A stretch of 20,634 bases of DNA. Source: CALARM01 sp964431735 (GTDB taxonomy: Bacteria > Vulcanimicrobiota > SpSt-956 > JAKJGF01). The translations under genes and the position numbers were made by a program. Below the pieces are notes generated by a model that was given only the letters and a program-made list of their open reading frames with translations, had not been told where the DNA came from and did not search any database. The DNA is taken from assembly GCA_964431735.1 (NCBI GenBank), contig CAYSLJ010000128.1, forward strand, positions 1 through 20,634, given 5' to 3'. Every line of letters begins with the position of its first letter. Positions within the stretch are counted from its first letter, which is position 1. Below, piece by piece: positions 1 through 6,891 of this stretch.

Positions 1-95
1 ACGCATCACGCATCACGCATCACGCATCACGCATTACGCATTACGCATCACGCATTACGCATCACGCGTCACGCGTCACGCGTCACGCGTCACGT
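1..95. repeat. Heptamer array (ACGCATC then ACGCGTC)
   Basis: Thirteen exact 7-bp units fill bases 1-91: nine ACGCATC/ACGCATT units followed by four ACGCGTC units, then a decaying ACGTC. There are no spacers. The units are NNN-TCAC on the plus strand, so the GTGA strand is the minus strand. That is the strand on which the neighbouring ATP-grasp gene is read, and the array lies just past its stop. The window begins inside the array, so its true length is unknown. Confidence 0.95.
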
Positions 96-111
96 CTTAT
101 ATCGGTCACCA

Positions 112-990
112 CTAACAGACAGAATCAATATATTCTATGATAAAATCAGCCATTTTATCTACAACCCATGTGAAATGTTCTTCTTTTATTGAGGAAGGAT
201 TACAATCGGGAACAGGATTCATAAAATCTATAGCATAGGGAATGCCGTCTTTTATGGCAAATTCCACTGTATTCATATCATAACCGAGAACTCTGTTTAT
301 GTTGATAGAATCTTCTGTTATTTTATTTCTCAATTCGCCTCTTACAGGGTCAGGCAGAACAATATAATTTCTTTTAAGCGGATCATATCTTACAGGTAAA
401 ACATGTTTTTTCCCTATAACAAAGACTCTGATATAATCTTCAAAATCTATAAATTCCTGAAGTATCATGAGTCTGTCACCTGTAAGGTTATAATAATAAA
501 GCAGTTCATCTATATTATTTATTCTGTAAATATTCTGCCATCCATGTCCGTCAACAGGTTTTAATATGGCGGGGAAACCTGTATAATCACACAATCCGTG
601 CCAGTCAACAGGATAGGACAGGTTGTGCAAATCACCGGGGAGAAGGTCATGACACGGTGTTTTACAGGGTAACAGAACTGTTCTCGGTATGGAAATTCCC
701 AGATTTTTTGCCAGAGTACTGCCGTAGAATTTATCATCATAAGAAAACAGGAAAGGATTATTTATTATATAAGCACCATTTAAAGAGGCATGTTTCAAGT
801 AACTTCTTATAAATGGTACCATATGGGATATACGATCCACTATAACTTTATAATGACATATTTCTTCAATATACGGAGGTGAAAGAATTATAAATTCTGC
901 TCTTATTACATCGGCTCTTTCATTGATAACATCAATAAGAGCTTCTGCATAAACCTCACTGGATGAAAAAATACCTGTTTTCAGTTTCAT
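112..990 (-). CDS. ATP-grasp (RimK-like) ligase
   Basis: 292-residue protein with the layout of an ATP-grasp enzyme. This fold uses ATP to activate a carboxylate as an acyl phosphate and couples it to an amine or thiol. Visible landmarks are FPAILKPVDGHG near residues 138-149 (lysine and glycine-rich ATP loop), MILQEFIDFEDYIRVFVIG near 175-193 (hinge and the following strand), and NTVEFAIKDGIPYAIDFMNP near 240-259, where the E and D/N residues would bind Mg-ATP. The first 100 residues look like the usual pre-ATP-grasp domain. It is the last gene of a three-gene minus-strand operon, 5 bases after the EEP-family gene. Its ribosome site is weak, so translation may be coupled. The substrate cannot be told from sequence; RimK-like amino-acid ligases and peptide ligases are the nearest ideas. 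The family call is firm, the reaction unknown. Confidence 0.8.
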   Translation of the reverse strand: MKLKTGIFSSSEVYAEALIDVINERADVIRAEFIILSPPYIEEICHYKVIVDRISHMVPFIRSYLKHASLNGAYIINNPFLFSYDDKFYGSTLAKNLGISIPRTVLLPCKTPCHDLLPGDLHNLSYPVDWHGLCDYTGFPAILKPVDGHGWQNIYRINNIDELLYYYNLTGDRLMILQEFIDFEDYIRVFVIGKKHVLPVRYDPLKRNYIVLPDPVRGELRNKITEDSININRVLGYDMNTVEFAIKDGIPYAIDFMNPVPDCNPSSIKEEHFTWVVDKMADFIIEYIDSVC

Positions 991-995
991 AGGAT

Positions 996-2030
996 TTACT
1001 CAATCAGAAATTCAGAATAAAGAGGAAAATGATCCGATACTATGTCATTCAATACCACGGACTTTACAGGAATAAGATTTATACAAAATATGTAATCCAG
1101 TCTGAGAAAAGGAAATTCCGTGTTAAAAGTAGCCTTACCGTAAAGGCTATTGGCCATATAGCTGTCTGTGGCAAATCTGTTTAATTCCTTTATTAATTTA
1201 GATCCCGGAGGGGCATTGAGATCACCTCCGAAGATAACCGGGCCGTCAAGTTTTGATATATATTCCCTGAAAAATTTTACTTCTTCCATCTGTGTTTTCA
1301 GTATATATTGACCCCATTTTATCTGTTCTCCTGCACTGTTTCCTGCTGCCCTTCCGGCAATAAAACGAACAGATATGATATTCAGTCGCTTACCGTCCGG
1401 ATTTATTACACAGTGGACAAAACTCCTGTGGCGATTATTTTTTATGCTTTCTATCGTATTACCACCCCATAGAGAAGCCTGGAAACTCGGGAATTCTACT
1501 TCTTTACAATCTATGAAAGGATATTTTGAAATAATTGCTGTTTCTTCCGGTTTGCCTGCGAAAAAATACCATGGTTTTAATTTATCTGTTACGTATTTGA
1601 GCTCTTCGTCTTTAATTACATTTTCCGATAAAAGAGTTACATCGGCATTAATCTCTTTAATTTTTTTAATAACTTTATCTGTTCCCCTGTGATAATATTG
1701 AACATTTAAAGCAAGTATCGAAAGTTTTCTACCATCTTTCCCTTTTCCATGATGTCTTATGATGGAAATATCTCCGTAAAATAAGAAAAATATTATATAT
1801 GTAGTGAGCAGGACCAGGAAAAATTTTTTGTTTTTTATAATAAGACAGGCACATAAGGCAGGAATTACTAAAATTAAAAGCCAGGGGGCCTGAAAACAGT
1901 CAAGTCCGAAAAAAACGGAGGCAGGAGAAAAGAGTTCCAGGTGATCAAGGGAGCAAAGAAGAATAAACAGTAAAACTGCAGAACTGTAAAAATAAATAGT
2001 TGTCTTAAGAACTTTGCCGAAAAATTTCAT
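996..2030 (-). CDS. Membrane-anchored endonuclease/exonuclease/phosphatase-family protein
   Basis: 344 residues. The N-terminus holds three hydrophobic helices (about residues 11-27, 48-66 and 69-87), followed by an EEP-fold catalytic domain from about residue 102 that should face outward. Motifs of the family are present: LALNVQ with Asn109, Glu136 in LLSEN, GGDLNAPPGS at 268-277, LDYIF at 311-315, and SDHFPL at 332-337 with the catalytic His334. The family hydrolyses phosphodiester or phosphomonoester bonds with Mg2+ (DNases, sphingomyelinases, inositol phosphatases). Membrane-anchored bacterial versions of this length are common, usually without assigned substrate. The start codon overlaps the stop of the esterase gene (ATGA), which shows co-translation. 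An extracytoplasmic phosphodiesterase acting on DNA or lipid head groups is an inference. Confidence 0.85.
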   Translation of the reverse strand: MKFFGKVLKTTIYFYSSAVLLFILLCSLDHLELFSPASVFFGLDCFQAPWLLILVIPALCACLIIKNKKFFLVLLTTYIIFFLFYGDISIIRHHGKGKDGRKLSILALNVQYYHRGTDKVIKKIKEINADVTLLSENVIKDEELKYVTDKLKPWYFFAGKPEETAIISKYPFIDCKEVEFPSFQASLWGGNTIESIKNNRHRSFVHCVINPDGKRLNIISVRFIAGRAAGNSAGEQIKWGQYILKTQMEEVKFFREYISKLDGPVIFGGDLNAPPGSKLIKELNRFATDSYMANSLYGKATFNTEFPFLRLDYIFCINLIPVKSVVLNDIVSDHFPLYSEFLIE

Positions 2031-3370
2031 AGTCTGTCCTTTACCAGTCTTGCCGCTGCATATTCCATCATTTCCTGTATATGCATTCTCCAGAAATTAT
2101 TTGTGTGATTTCCGGGATATATTTGAAAATAATGGTTGATTTTTTTCTTATCCATAATGAGCTTTAATTTTATATTTTCCTCTATTGCTCCTCCCTCTTC
2201 TGTCCCTATAATAAAATAATAATCAGTTTCTTTAGATTTTTCAATAAGTTTATTTACGTTGAAAATTCTGCCTGTCCAGTTGCCTCTTCCCACAAGGTTT
2301 TTAATATCATGCATTGTTTTAAACATGTGAATATTGTATATGGCAGACATGCTGCATGCCACACGAAAATAATCATTATATTTCGTGGCAAGATAAAAGG
2401 AACCGAAACCTCCCATAGAGATACCTGCAAGACCTCTGCCTCCCTTATCATTCCTTACCCTGTAATGAGTTTCCACGTAAGGTATAAGTTCTTTTATTAT
2501 ATAATCTTCCATCTGCATATCTTTATGGAGGGGAGAGTTAATATACCATGCAGGAACCATTCTGCCGTCAAGGAGGAGATTGCCGTCGGGCCAGAGGAGG
2601 ACTATGCCGTAAAGATCGGCCATTTTTCTTATTATATTCTGCTGTGTCCAGTCTGATTTACAGGTACCTCCATAACCATGAAGCAGCACCATGAGAGGAA
2701 GTTTTTCACCTTTTTCATGGTATCCTGAAGGAAGATATATTCTGAAAGGCACTTCTTTTTTCAGAGCCTGACTTTTCAGTGTGAGATCAAAGACCTGTCC
2801 TTTCAGATTGAGATCCAGGGGAATCCAGTATCCTTTCCCTTCATTATTATCGAACCTGCCGTTTTCAAAACGAAATCCATAGGTTATAACATCAGGGATT
2901 AAATTTTTATCAAAGGGGCCCACTGTTGCTTTATATAATTTTCCATCTCTTTCCATAGGTGACTTGTACTGAAAATTCTGAGGAAATGAGTTCCATCCGT
3001 TTATTCTCCACAGAAGGGTGGCTTTTTTCGTGGAATAAATAGTAATCGCATCATCGAAACATGGGTGAAGAGGACTGAATTTTCCATGATCTTTCCTTGA
3101 TATTTTTACGGATTTTATGCTGTCCAGGGTTCCCACATCATTCTGGATAAATCGTTCCCCTTCCGGGTCATGAATCCAGTCTTCACCGTTTAAAAGAAAT
3201 TTATATCCATAGCTTCCCTGTGGAAGATTCAGAGAAAGTTCCCACTGACATGTTTTTTTATTATATTTCATGGGATGGCTCTCTTTATTCCAGTCGTTGA
3301 AAGAGCCGGCAAGATGAACCTGAGTTAAGGAAGGATTTCCGTCATGATAATATTTGAATTTTATTTTCAT
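2027..3370 (-). CDS. CBM48-containing esterase (esterase D/Fes-like)
   Basis: 447 residues. The first ~90 are an AMPK/CBM48 glycogen-binding-type beta sandwich: HLAGSFNDWN at 19-28, YGYKFLLNGEDWIHDPE at 54-70. A second, weaker beta domain covers about 105-195. From about 205 comes an alpha/beta-hydrolase esterase of the esterase D/enterochelin esterase group, with oxyanion loop HGYGG at 231-235, nucleophile Ser318 in GISMGG, and probable catalytic His422 in PGNHTNNFW. The acid residue probably lies near 388-397. The protein has no clear signal peptide. Such CBM48-esterase fusions hydrolyse esters on carbohydrates or siderophores; the substrate here is not known. GGAG lies 9 bases upstream of the ATG. 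It is the first gene of the operon with the EEP and ATP-grasp genes, which it overlaps or nearly touches. Confidence 0.85.
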   Translation of the reverse strand: MKIKFKYYHDGNPSLTQVHLAGSFNDWNKESHPMKYNKKTCQWELSLNLPQGSYGYKFLLNGEDWIHDPEGERFIQNDVGTLDSIKSVKISRKDHGKFSPLHPCFDDAITIYSTKKATLLWRINGWNSFPQNFQYKSPMERDGKLYKATVGPFDKNLIPDVITYGFRFENGRFDNNEGKGYWIPLDLNLKGQVFDLTLKSQALKKEVPFRIYLPSGYHEKGEKLPLMVLLHGYGGTCKSDWTQQNIIRKMADLYGIVLLWPDGNLLLDGRMVPAWYINSPLHKDMQMEDYIIKELIPYVETHYRVRNDKGGRGLAGISMGGFGSFYLATKYNDYFRVACSMSAIYNIHMFKTMHDIKNLVGRGNWTGRIFNVNKLIEKSKETDYYFIIGTEEGGAIEENIKLKLIMDKKKINHYFQIYPGNHTNNFWRMHIQEMMEYAAARLVKDRL

Positions 3371-3406
3371 AAAAATTTTCTCCAGTCTGTTTCGTGATAT
3401 GTAAAT

Positions 3407-3437
3407 CGTGACGCGTCACGCGTGAGCGTGACGCGTA
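3407..3437. repeat. Heptamer array, alternating orientation
   Basis: A short GTGACGC/GTCACGC array containing the 14-bp perfect palindrome CGTGACGCGTCACG (3408-3421). One unit is a base short (GTGAGC). It lies just upstream of the esterase gene in the divergent gap before pyrG. Confidence 0.85.
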
Positions 3438-3441
3438 GTTT

Positions 3442-3470
3442 CACCGGTACCGGGCGAACACAGGTGTTCT
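3442..3470. repeat. Intergenic hairpin module with KpnI-like core
   Basis: CACCGGTACCGGGCG (3442-3456) is directly followed by a small hairpin GAACAC-AG-GTGTTC (3456-3469). The same 15 bases occur on the opposite strand at 20553-20567, again next to heptamer arrays. This is a dispersed module distinct from the heptamers. It sits between two arrays in the esterase/pyrG gap. Confidence 0.75.
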
Positions 3471-3472
3471 GG

Positions 3473-3528
3473 TCACTGGCCCCTGCTCACTTTTCAATTT
3501 TCACTATTCACTACTCACTACTCACTAC
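3473..3528. repeat. Heptamer array (TCACTAC type)
   Basis: Eight consecutive 7-base units in perfect register: TCACTGG, CCCCTGC, TCACTTT, TCAATTT, TCACTAT and three TCACTAC. The TCAC core is kept while the last three bases drift and then become uniform. It lies upstream of the pyrG promoter. The divergent gap 3371-3678 (308 bases) consists almost entirely of such repeats plus the pyrG leader. Confidence 0.9.
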
Positions 3529-3541
3529 TTTCAGAATTATC

Positions 3542-3547
3542 TATAAT
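3542..3547 (+). promoter_or_regulatory. Possible pyrG -10 element
   Basis: A perfect TATAAT lies 131 bases upstream of the pyrG ATG, in the only non-repetitive part of the gap. I see no good -35 box 16-18 bases upstream, where the heptamer array ends. Just downstream is a small hairpin (AGGAAAA/TTTTCCT, about 3553-3570). Position and AT-richness support a promoter, but weakly. Confidence 0.4.
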
Positions 3548-3604
3548 TATATAGGAAAATGCTTTTTCCTGCAGAAATAATAAGCAGGTATGATTTAAAG
3601 TCTC

Positions 3605-3641
3605 CGCGTAACGCGTCACGCGTTACGCGTCACGCGTCACG
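3605..3641. repeat. Heptamer array in the pyrG leader
   Basis: Units ACGCGTC, ACGCGTT, ACGCGTC, ACGCGTC in register, preceded by CGCGTA. It ends 37 bases before the pyrG start, so it would be transcribed as part of the leader if the promoter at 3542 is used. On this strand the array has no stop codons, which is why an artificial 40-residue N-terminal extension of pyrG can be read through it. Confidence 0.9.
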
Positions 3642-3678
3642 ATCATCAAACATCACAATTTTACATAGGAGAATTATT

Positions 3679-5325
3679 ATGTCAAACTTGAAATATATTT
3701 TCGTTTCCGGTGGTGTCATCTCCGGCCTGGGTAAAGGAGTTACTGTGGCATCTCTTGCAAATACCATAGAAGCAAGGGGATACTCCGTGTCACCGGTGAA
3801 GATAGATATGTATCTTAATATAGATGCAGGAATACTCAACCCGAAAGAACATGGAGAGGTTTTTGTTACAGATGACGGACTGGAAACAGATCAGGACATA
3901 GGAAATTATGAAAGATTTCTCGGTAAAAGCCTTTCCAGGAATAATTATATGACTACAGGCCAGGTCTATAAGAGTGTTATAGATAAAGAAAGAGCTTTCT
4001 ACTACGGAGGAAAAACAGTAGAAGTAATACCCCATGTGACGGATGAGGTGATAAATCGCCTCAAATCTCTCGGAGAAGAACAGAAAGCAGATGTTGTTAT
4101 TGCAGAAATGGGAGGAACTGTAGGGGAATATCAAAATGATATATTTTTCGAAGCATGCAGACTCTTAAAGCTGGAATACCCGGATGATGTCCTTCATATC
4201 CATGTTGCCTACCTGCCTGTTCCCAAATATCTGGGAGAAATGAAAACAAAGCCCATACAGCAGTCAGTCCGTCTGCTGAATGAAAGAGGTATAAGACCTG
4301 ATTTTGTAGTGGGGAGATATGAAGGTGCCAGAACACTTGATGAAGGAAGAAAAAAGAAAATAGCCCTTTACTGCAATGTAACATTTGAAGATGTCATAGC
4401 AAATCCCAATGTAAGCAGTATTTATGAAATTCCTCTCTTATTTGAAGAACAGAGATTTGCGGAAAAAGTCCTTTATAAATTAAAATTAAGCCCTTTCACA
4501 AGTGTAAATATTACCAGATGGACAGAACTGTTCGATAAAATAAGATCTGCAGAGAGAGAATTAACCATAGGACTCATAGGCAAATATTTCGATGTAGGAG
4601 GAGGTTATCTCCTGAGTGATGTATATATATCTGTCATAGAAGCCCTGAAACATGCCTGCTGGTATCATAACTGTAAACCTGTATTGAAATGGATAGACAG
4701 TGACAGAATAGAAAAAGAAGGCTCGGAGAATCTTCTGAAGGATCTCTCGGGTATAGTTGTGCCCGGAGGTTTCGGAGAGAAAAAGATAGACGGAATCTAC
4801 CATGGAATAAGATATGCCAGAGAAAACAAAATTCCCTATCTGGGGCTCTGTTACGGTATGCAGCTAGCCGCCATAGAATTTGCCCGTAATGTCTGCGGTA
4901 TGACTGAAGCAGACACTACAGAGATTAACTGCGACACTACAATTCCTCTTATTCATGAAATGCCTGATCAGGCAAAAAAACTTCTGAATAAAGAATACGG
5001 CGGTACTATGAGACTGGGACAGTGGGATTGTGTCCTTAAAGAAGAAACCGTAGTTCATAAAGCCTATGGAAGTGGTTATATATCCGAACGTCACAGACAC
5101 CGTTATGAATTTAATTCTTCTTATAAAGAAACACTTGAACAGGGAGGCCTTGTATTTTCAGGTACATCTCCTCACGGGGATATTGTTGAAATACTTGAAC
5201 TGCCTGAAGAAACCCATCCGTTTTTTGTGGGAGTCCAGTTCCATCCCGAATTTAAAAGCCGGCCTCTGGAAGGTCATCCCCTGTTTAATAGTTTTATAGA
5301 GAAGTGTTTGGAAAGTGAGTCGTGA
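3679..5325 (+). CDS. pyrG: CTP synthase (glutamine hydrolysing)
   Basis: 548 residues, the usual family length. It makes CTP from UTP, ATP and glutamine, the last step of de novo pyrimidine nucleotide synthesis. The synthetase half starts with GGVISGLGKG (P-loop, about residues 10-19), then KIDMYLN, HGEVFVTDDG, Glu in AEMGGTVGE and MKTKP. The glutaminase half has GLCYGMQ (nucleophile Cys), GGTMRLG, ERHRHRYE and QFHPEF (catalytic His-Glu). The start chosen is the ATG preceded by AGGAGA (about 3667-3672); the open frame extends 40 codons further upstream only because it runs through a repeat array. Phrases such as KIDMYLNIDAG, GGTVGEYQND and LPVPKYLGEMKTKP recall the CTP synthase form common in CPR bacteria rather than the E. 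coli form. The last residues and the stop codon are encoded by a heptamer array. Confidence 0.97.
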   Translation: MSNLKYIFVSGGVISGLGKGVTVASLANTIEARGYSVSPVKIDMYLNIDAGILNPKEHGEVFVTDDGLETDQDIGNYERFLGKSLSRNNYMTTGQVYKSVIDKERAFYYGGKTVEVIPHVTDEVINRLKSLGEEQKADVVIAEMGGTVGEYQNDIFFEACRLLKLEYPDDVLHIHVAYLPVPKYLGEMKTKPIQQSVRLLNERGIRPDFVVGRYEGARTLDEGRKKKIALYCNVTFEDVIANPNVSSIYEIPLLFEEQRFAEKVLYKLKLSPFTSVNITRWTELFDKIRSAERELTIGLIGKYFDVGGGYLLSDVYISVIEALKHACWYHNCKPVLKWIDSDRIEKEGSENLLKDLSGIVVPGGFGEKKIDGIYHGIRYARENKIPYLGLCYGMQLAAIEFARNVCGMTEADTTEINCDTTIPLIHEMPDQAKKLLNKEYGGTMRLGQWDCVLKEETVVHKAYGSGYISERHRHRYEFNSSYKETLEQGGLVFSGTSPHGDIVEILELPEETHPFFVGVQFHPEFKSRPLEGHPLFNSFIEKCLESES

Positions 5326-5427
5326 AGAGTGAAGAGTGAGTCGTGAAACCACGTATCACGTATCACGAACCACCCGTCACGCGTCACGCGTTACGCGTCA
5401 CGTAACACTCATTACCCGTCACGATGC
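5315..5427. repeat. Heptamer arrays covering both ends of a convergent gene pair
   Basis: GTGAGTC, GTGAAGA, GTGAAGA, GTGAGTC, GTGAAAC (5315-5349) is followed in opposite sense by ACGTATC x2, ACGAACC, ACCCGTC, ACGCGTC, ACGCGTT, ACGCGTC, ACGTAAC, ACTCATT, ACCCGTC, ACGATGC (5351-5427), all in 7-base register. The first part holds the pyrG stop and the second part holds the stop of the Cys-rich gene. Each array presents GTGA on the strand of the gene it ends. No separate terminator hairpin with a U-run was seen. Confidence 0.9.
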
Positions 5428-6252
5428 GGGACTCATATAAACTACAAAGGCAGAACTCGCTGCCACACCTGACGAATCTGTCTGTATATTAAAAGACTGG
5501 CTGGTGTCTGAAAATCCGTTTCTGCTGAAAAAGGCAGTATATGATGTAGATGTTTTCAGAGGATAAGTATTAAGCGGATCTGTTACATAAAATTTTATCA
5601 ATCCGTTTGTATCAGTTATATCCGATACTACAGTATTGCCGGCCTCATCTTTTATTGTAACATTTACCGTACCTACGGGAGTATTTGTAACATTACTTTT
5701 GACACTGAAATATACTCCAACGGGAAAATAATCAATAGAAATATTATAAGTAGTGGAAGAAGTAGTGAATTTTTTTGTGATTTTTTCCGTAAGTTTCGGA
5801 TCTGCTATAATATCCCTTTTTACTTCCAGGGAAATTTGCTCGGAAGACTTATGTTCCACTGTAAGAATTCCCTGGAAATCATGAGCGCCTGACCATTGCC
5901 CGAAAGATGTGTCATCAGTATCTTTGAGTATTTCCTGGCTTTCACTTTTTGCCGTGACTTTGTATGTGGCATTATTTATAAATCCCCATCCGGAAAGTAA
6001 GATCTGGATTTTTGTTTTAATACCTGTTCCGCCTGTACCCGATATGCAGGTTGAAGTGCAGGAACTCGTGCAGCCGGTGCAACCGGTACAGTTCTTGCAG
6101 TAAGATGTACAGTTTGTGCAGCTGCCTGAACACCATCCGTAACCTTCGCAACCTGTAGAATTCAGTCCGAATAAAGAAACTGCAGTCCATCCTGCTCCGG
6201 TGAGAACTGCTTTGCCTGCTTTTTTAAGGAAATCCCGTCTGTGTAAGTCCAT
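5419..6252 (-). CDS. Tat-exported cysteine-patch protein with Ig/CNA-B-like domains
   Basis: 277 residues of unknown function. The N-terminus is a Tat signal: RRDFLKKAG at 5-13 followed by a hydrophobic stretch to about residue 30. STGC at 32-35 could be a weak lipoprotein site, but lacks the usual Leu at -3. Next comes a patch of ten cysteines (35, 41, 45, 48, 52, 55, 58, 61, 65, 69) separated by only two or three residues, mostly Thr, Ser, Gly and Asn. The remaining 200 residues are beta-rich. The last part, from about 180 (PVGTVNVTIKDEAGN, TDTNGLIKFYV), resembles a CNA-B/carboxypeptidase-regulatory-like fold. Tat export suggests folding or cofactor binding in the cytoplasm first; metal or Fe-S binding by the patch is an inference. 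GGAGG lies 10 bases upstream of the ATG. No partner gene is adjacent. Its last residues and stop are made from a heptamer array. Confidence 0.8.
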   Translation of the reverse strand: MDLHRRDFLKKAGKAVLTGAGWTAVSLFGLNSTGCEGYGWCSGSCTNCTSYCKNCTGCTGCTSSCTSTCISGTGGTGIKTKIQILLSGWGFINNATYKVTAKSESQEILKDTDDTSFGQWSGAHDFQGILTVEHKSSEQISLEVKRDIIADPKLTEKITKKFTTSSTTYNISIDYFPVGVYFSVKSNVTNTPVGTVNVTIKDEAGNTVVSDITDTNGLIKFYVTDPLNTYPLKTSTSYTAFFSRNGFSDTSQSFNIQTDSSGVAASSAFVVYMSPAS

Positions 6253-6303
6253 TTATTGTAATCCTCCGGTTACTGAGTTAATCATAGATAATATAAGCCT
6301 GTT

Positions 6304-6376
6304 GTGATGCGTGATACTATAATCGTGACGCGTGATGCGTGATGCGTGATGCGTAATTTCCACGACCCACGACCAC
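6304..6376. repeat. Heptamer array (GTGATGC, then CACGACC)
   Basis: GTGATGC, GTGATAC, a 7-base unrelated unit, GTGACGC, three GTGATGC and a final GTAATTT, followed by CACGACC repeats. The register is kept across the unrelated unit. It lies upstream of the Cys-rich gene, about 50 bases from its start, so it may sit in or next to that promoter. Confidence 0.9.
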
Positions 6377-6383
6377 AACGAAG

Positions 6384-6439
6384 TATGAGAATTTATTCCT
6401 CCCGTCACGCGTTATGCGTGACGCGTTACGATTCTCATA
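6384..6439. repeat. Palindromic cassette with array cargo (copy 1)
   Basis: Perfect 9-base arms TATGAGAAT (6384-6392) and ATTCTCATA (6431-6439) enclose 38 bases, mostly heptamer array (6402-6430). Outside and inside the arms the sequence matches, in inverse orientation, a second copy at 10573-10630, where the array is replaced by unrelated filler. The right arm contains the stop codon of the 149-residue gene. Confidence 0.8.
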
Positions 6440-6884
6440 TAAATCCATACCACTGTGGTATATAGTCTCTGGAAATTCCGCCGAATGTTACAGGCTGCCC
6501 GTCTTCGTAGGATTTACGGGCAAACTCTGTGCTTAACTGTGTCATTTCTTTCATTATTTCTATTATTTCCAGTGTGTTTCTGTCATCTGTAAATTTTTCC
6601 TTTCTTCTGTCCAGAAAATTTACATACACGGAATTTATATATCTGGTAAGAAACCATGTTACACCCGGTTTACCTTCTATAAGATTTAATTCTTTTATTT
6701 CTTCCATGAGTGAAAAAACATCTTCTTCCCAGCTTTCAGGGTTTTTATGTTTCATTTCTTCTATTAAGAAAGCGAGACTTTCCCGGGGACTCTGAAAATT
6801 TAATTTGAAATCTCCGATTTCTTCGAGACACTCCAGTAATTCATTATATAGTTCTATTTCCCTGGCAAAGAGTTCTTTTATCAT
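6435..6884 (-). CDS. Small helical protein of unknown function
   Basis: 149 residues, rich in Glu, Lys and Leu and predicted by eye to be all-helical, with no signal peptide or membrane helix. Notable stretches are WFLTRYINSVYVNFLDRRKEKF in the middle and an aromatic C-terminus (IPQWYGFI). I do not recognise the family. The ribosome site AAAGGTGA sits 7 bases before the ATG and includes the stop codon of the preceding HD-domain gene, only 7 bases away, so the two are co-transcribed and probably translationally coupled. This makes it a likely partner of the HD-domain protein. The stop codon lies within the arm of a palindromic repeat cassette. Confidence 0.75.
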   Translation of the reverse strand: MIKELFAREIELYNELLECLEEIGDFKLNFQSPRESLAFLIEEMKHKNPESWEEDVFSLMEEIKELNLIEGKPGVTWFLTRYINSVYVNFLDRRKEKFTDDRNTLEIIEIMKEMTQLSTEFARKSYEDGQPVTFGGISRDYIPQWYGFI

Positions 6885-6891
6885 GATTGTG

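Noticed and set aside
1..95. CRISPR array
   Set aside because: The repeats are 7 bases long, directly abutting, with no unique spacers and no cas genes nearby.
3559..3678. Forty-residue N-terminal extension of CTP synthase
   Set aside because: It is translated from the heptamer array and leader, and the family start with a good ribosome site is at 3679.
5419..6252. RiPP precursor reading of the ten-cysteine patch
   Set aside because: The patch lies next to a Tat signal in a 277-residue protein with folded domains, and no radical SAM or other maturase gene is nearby.
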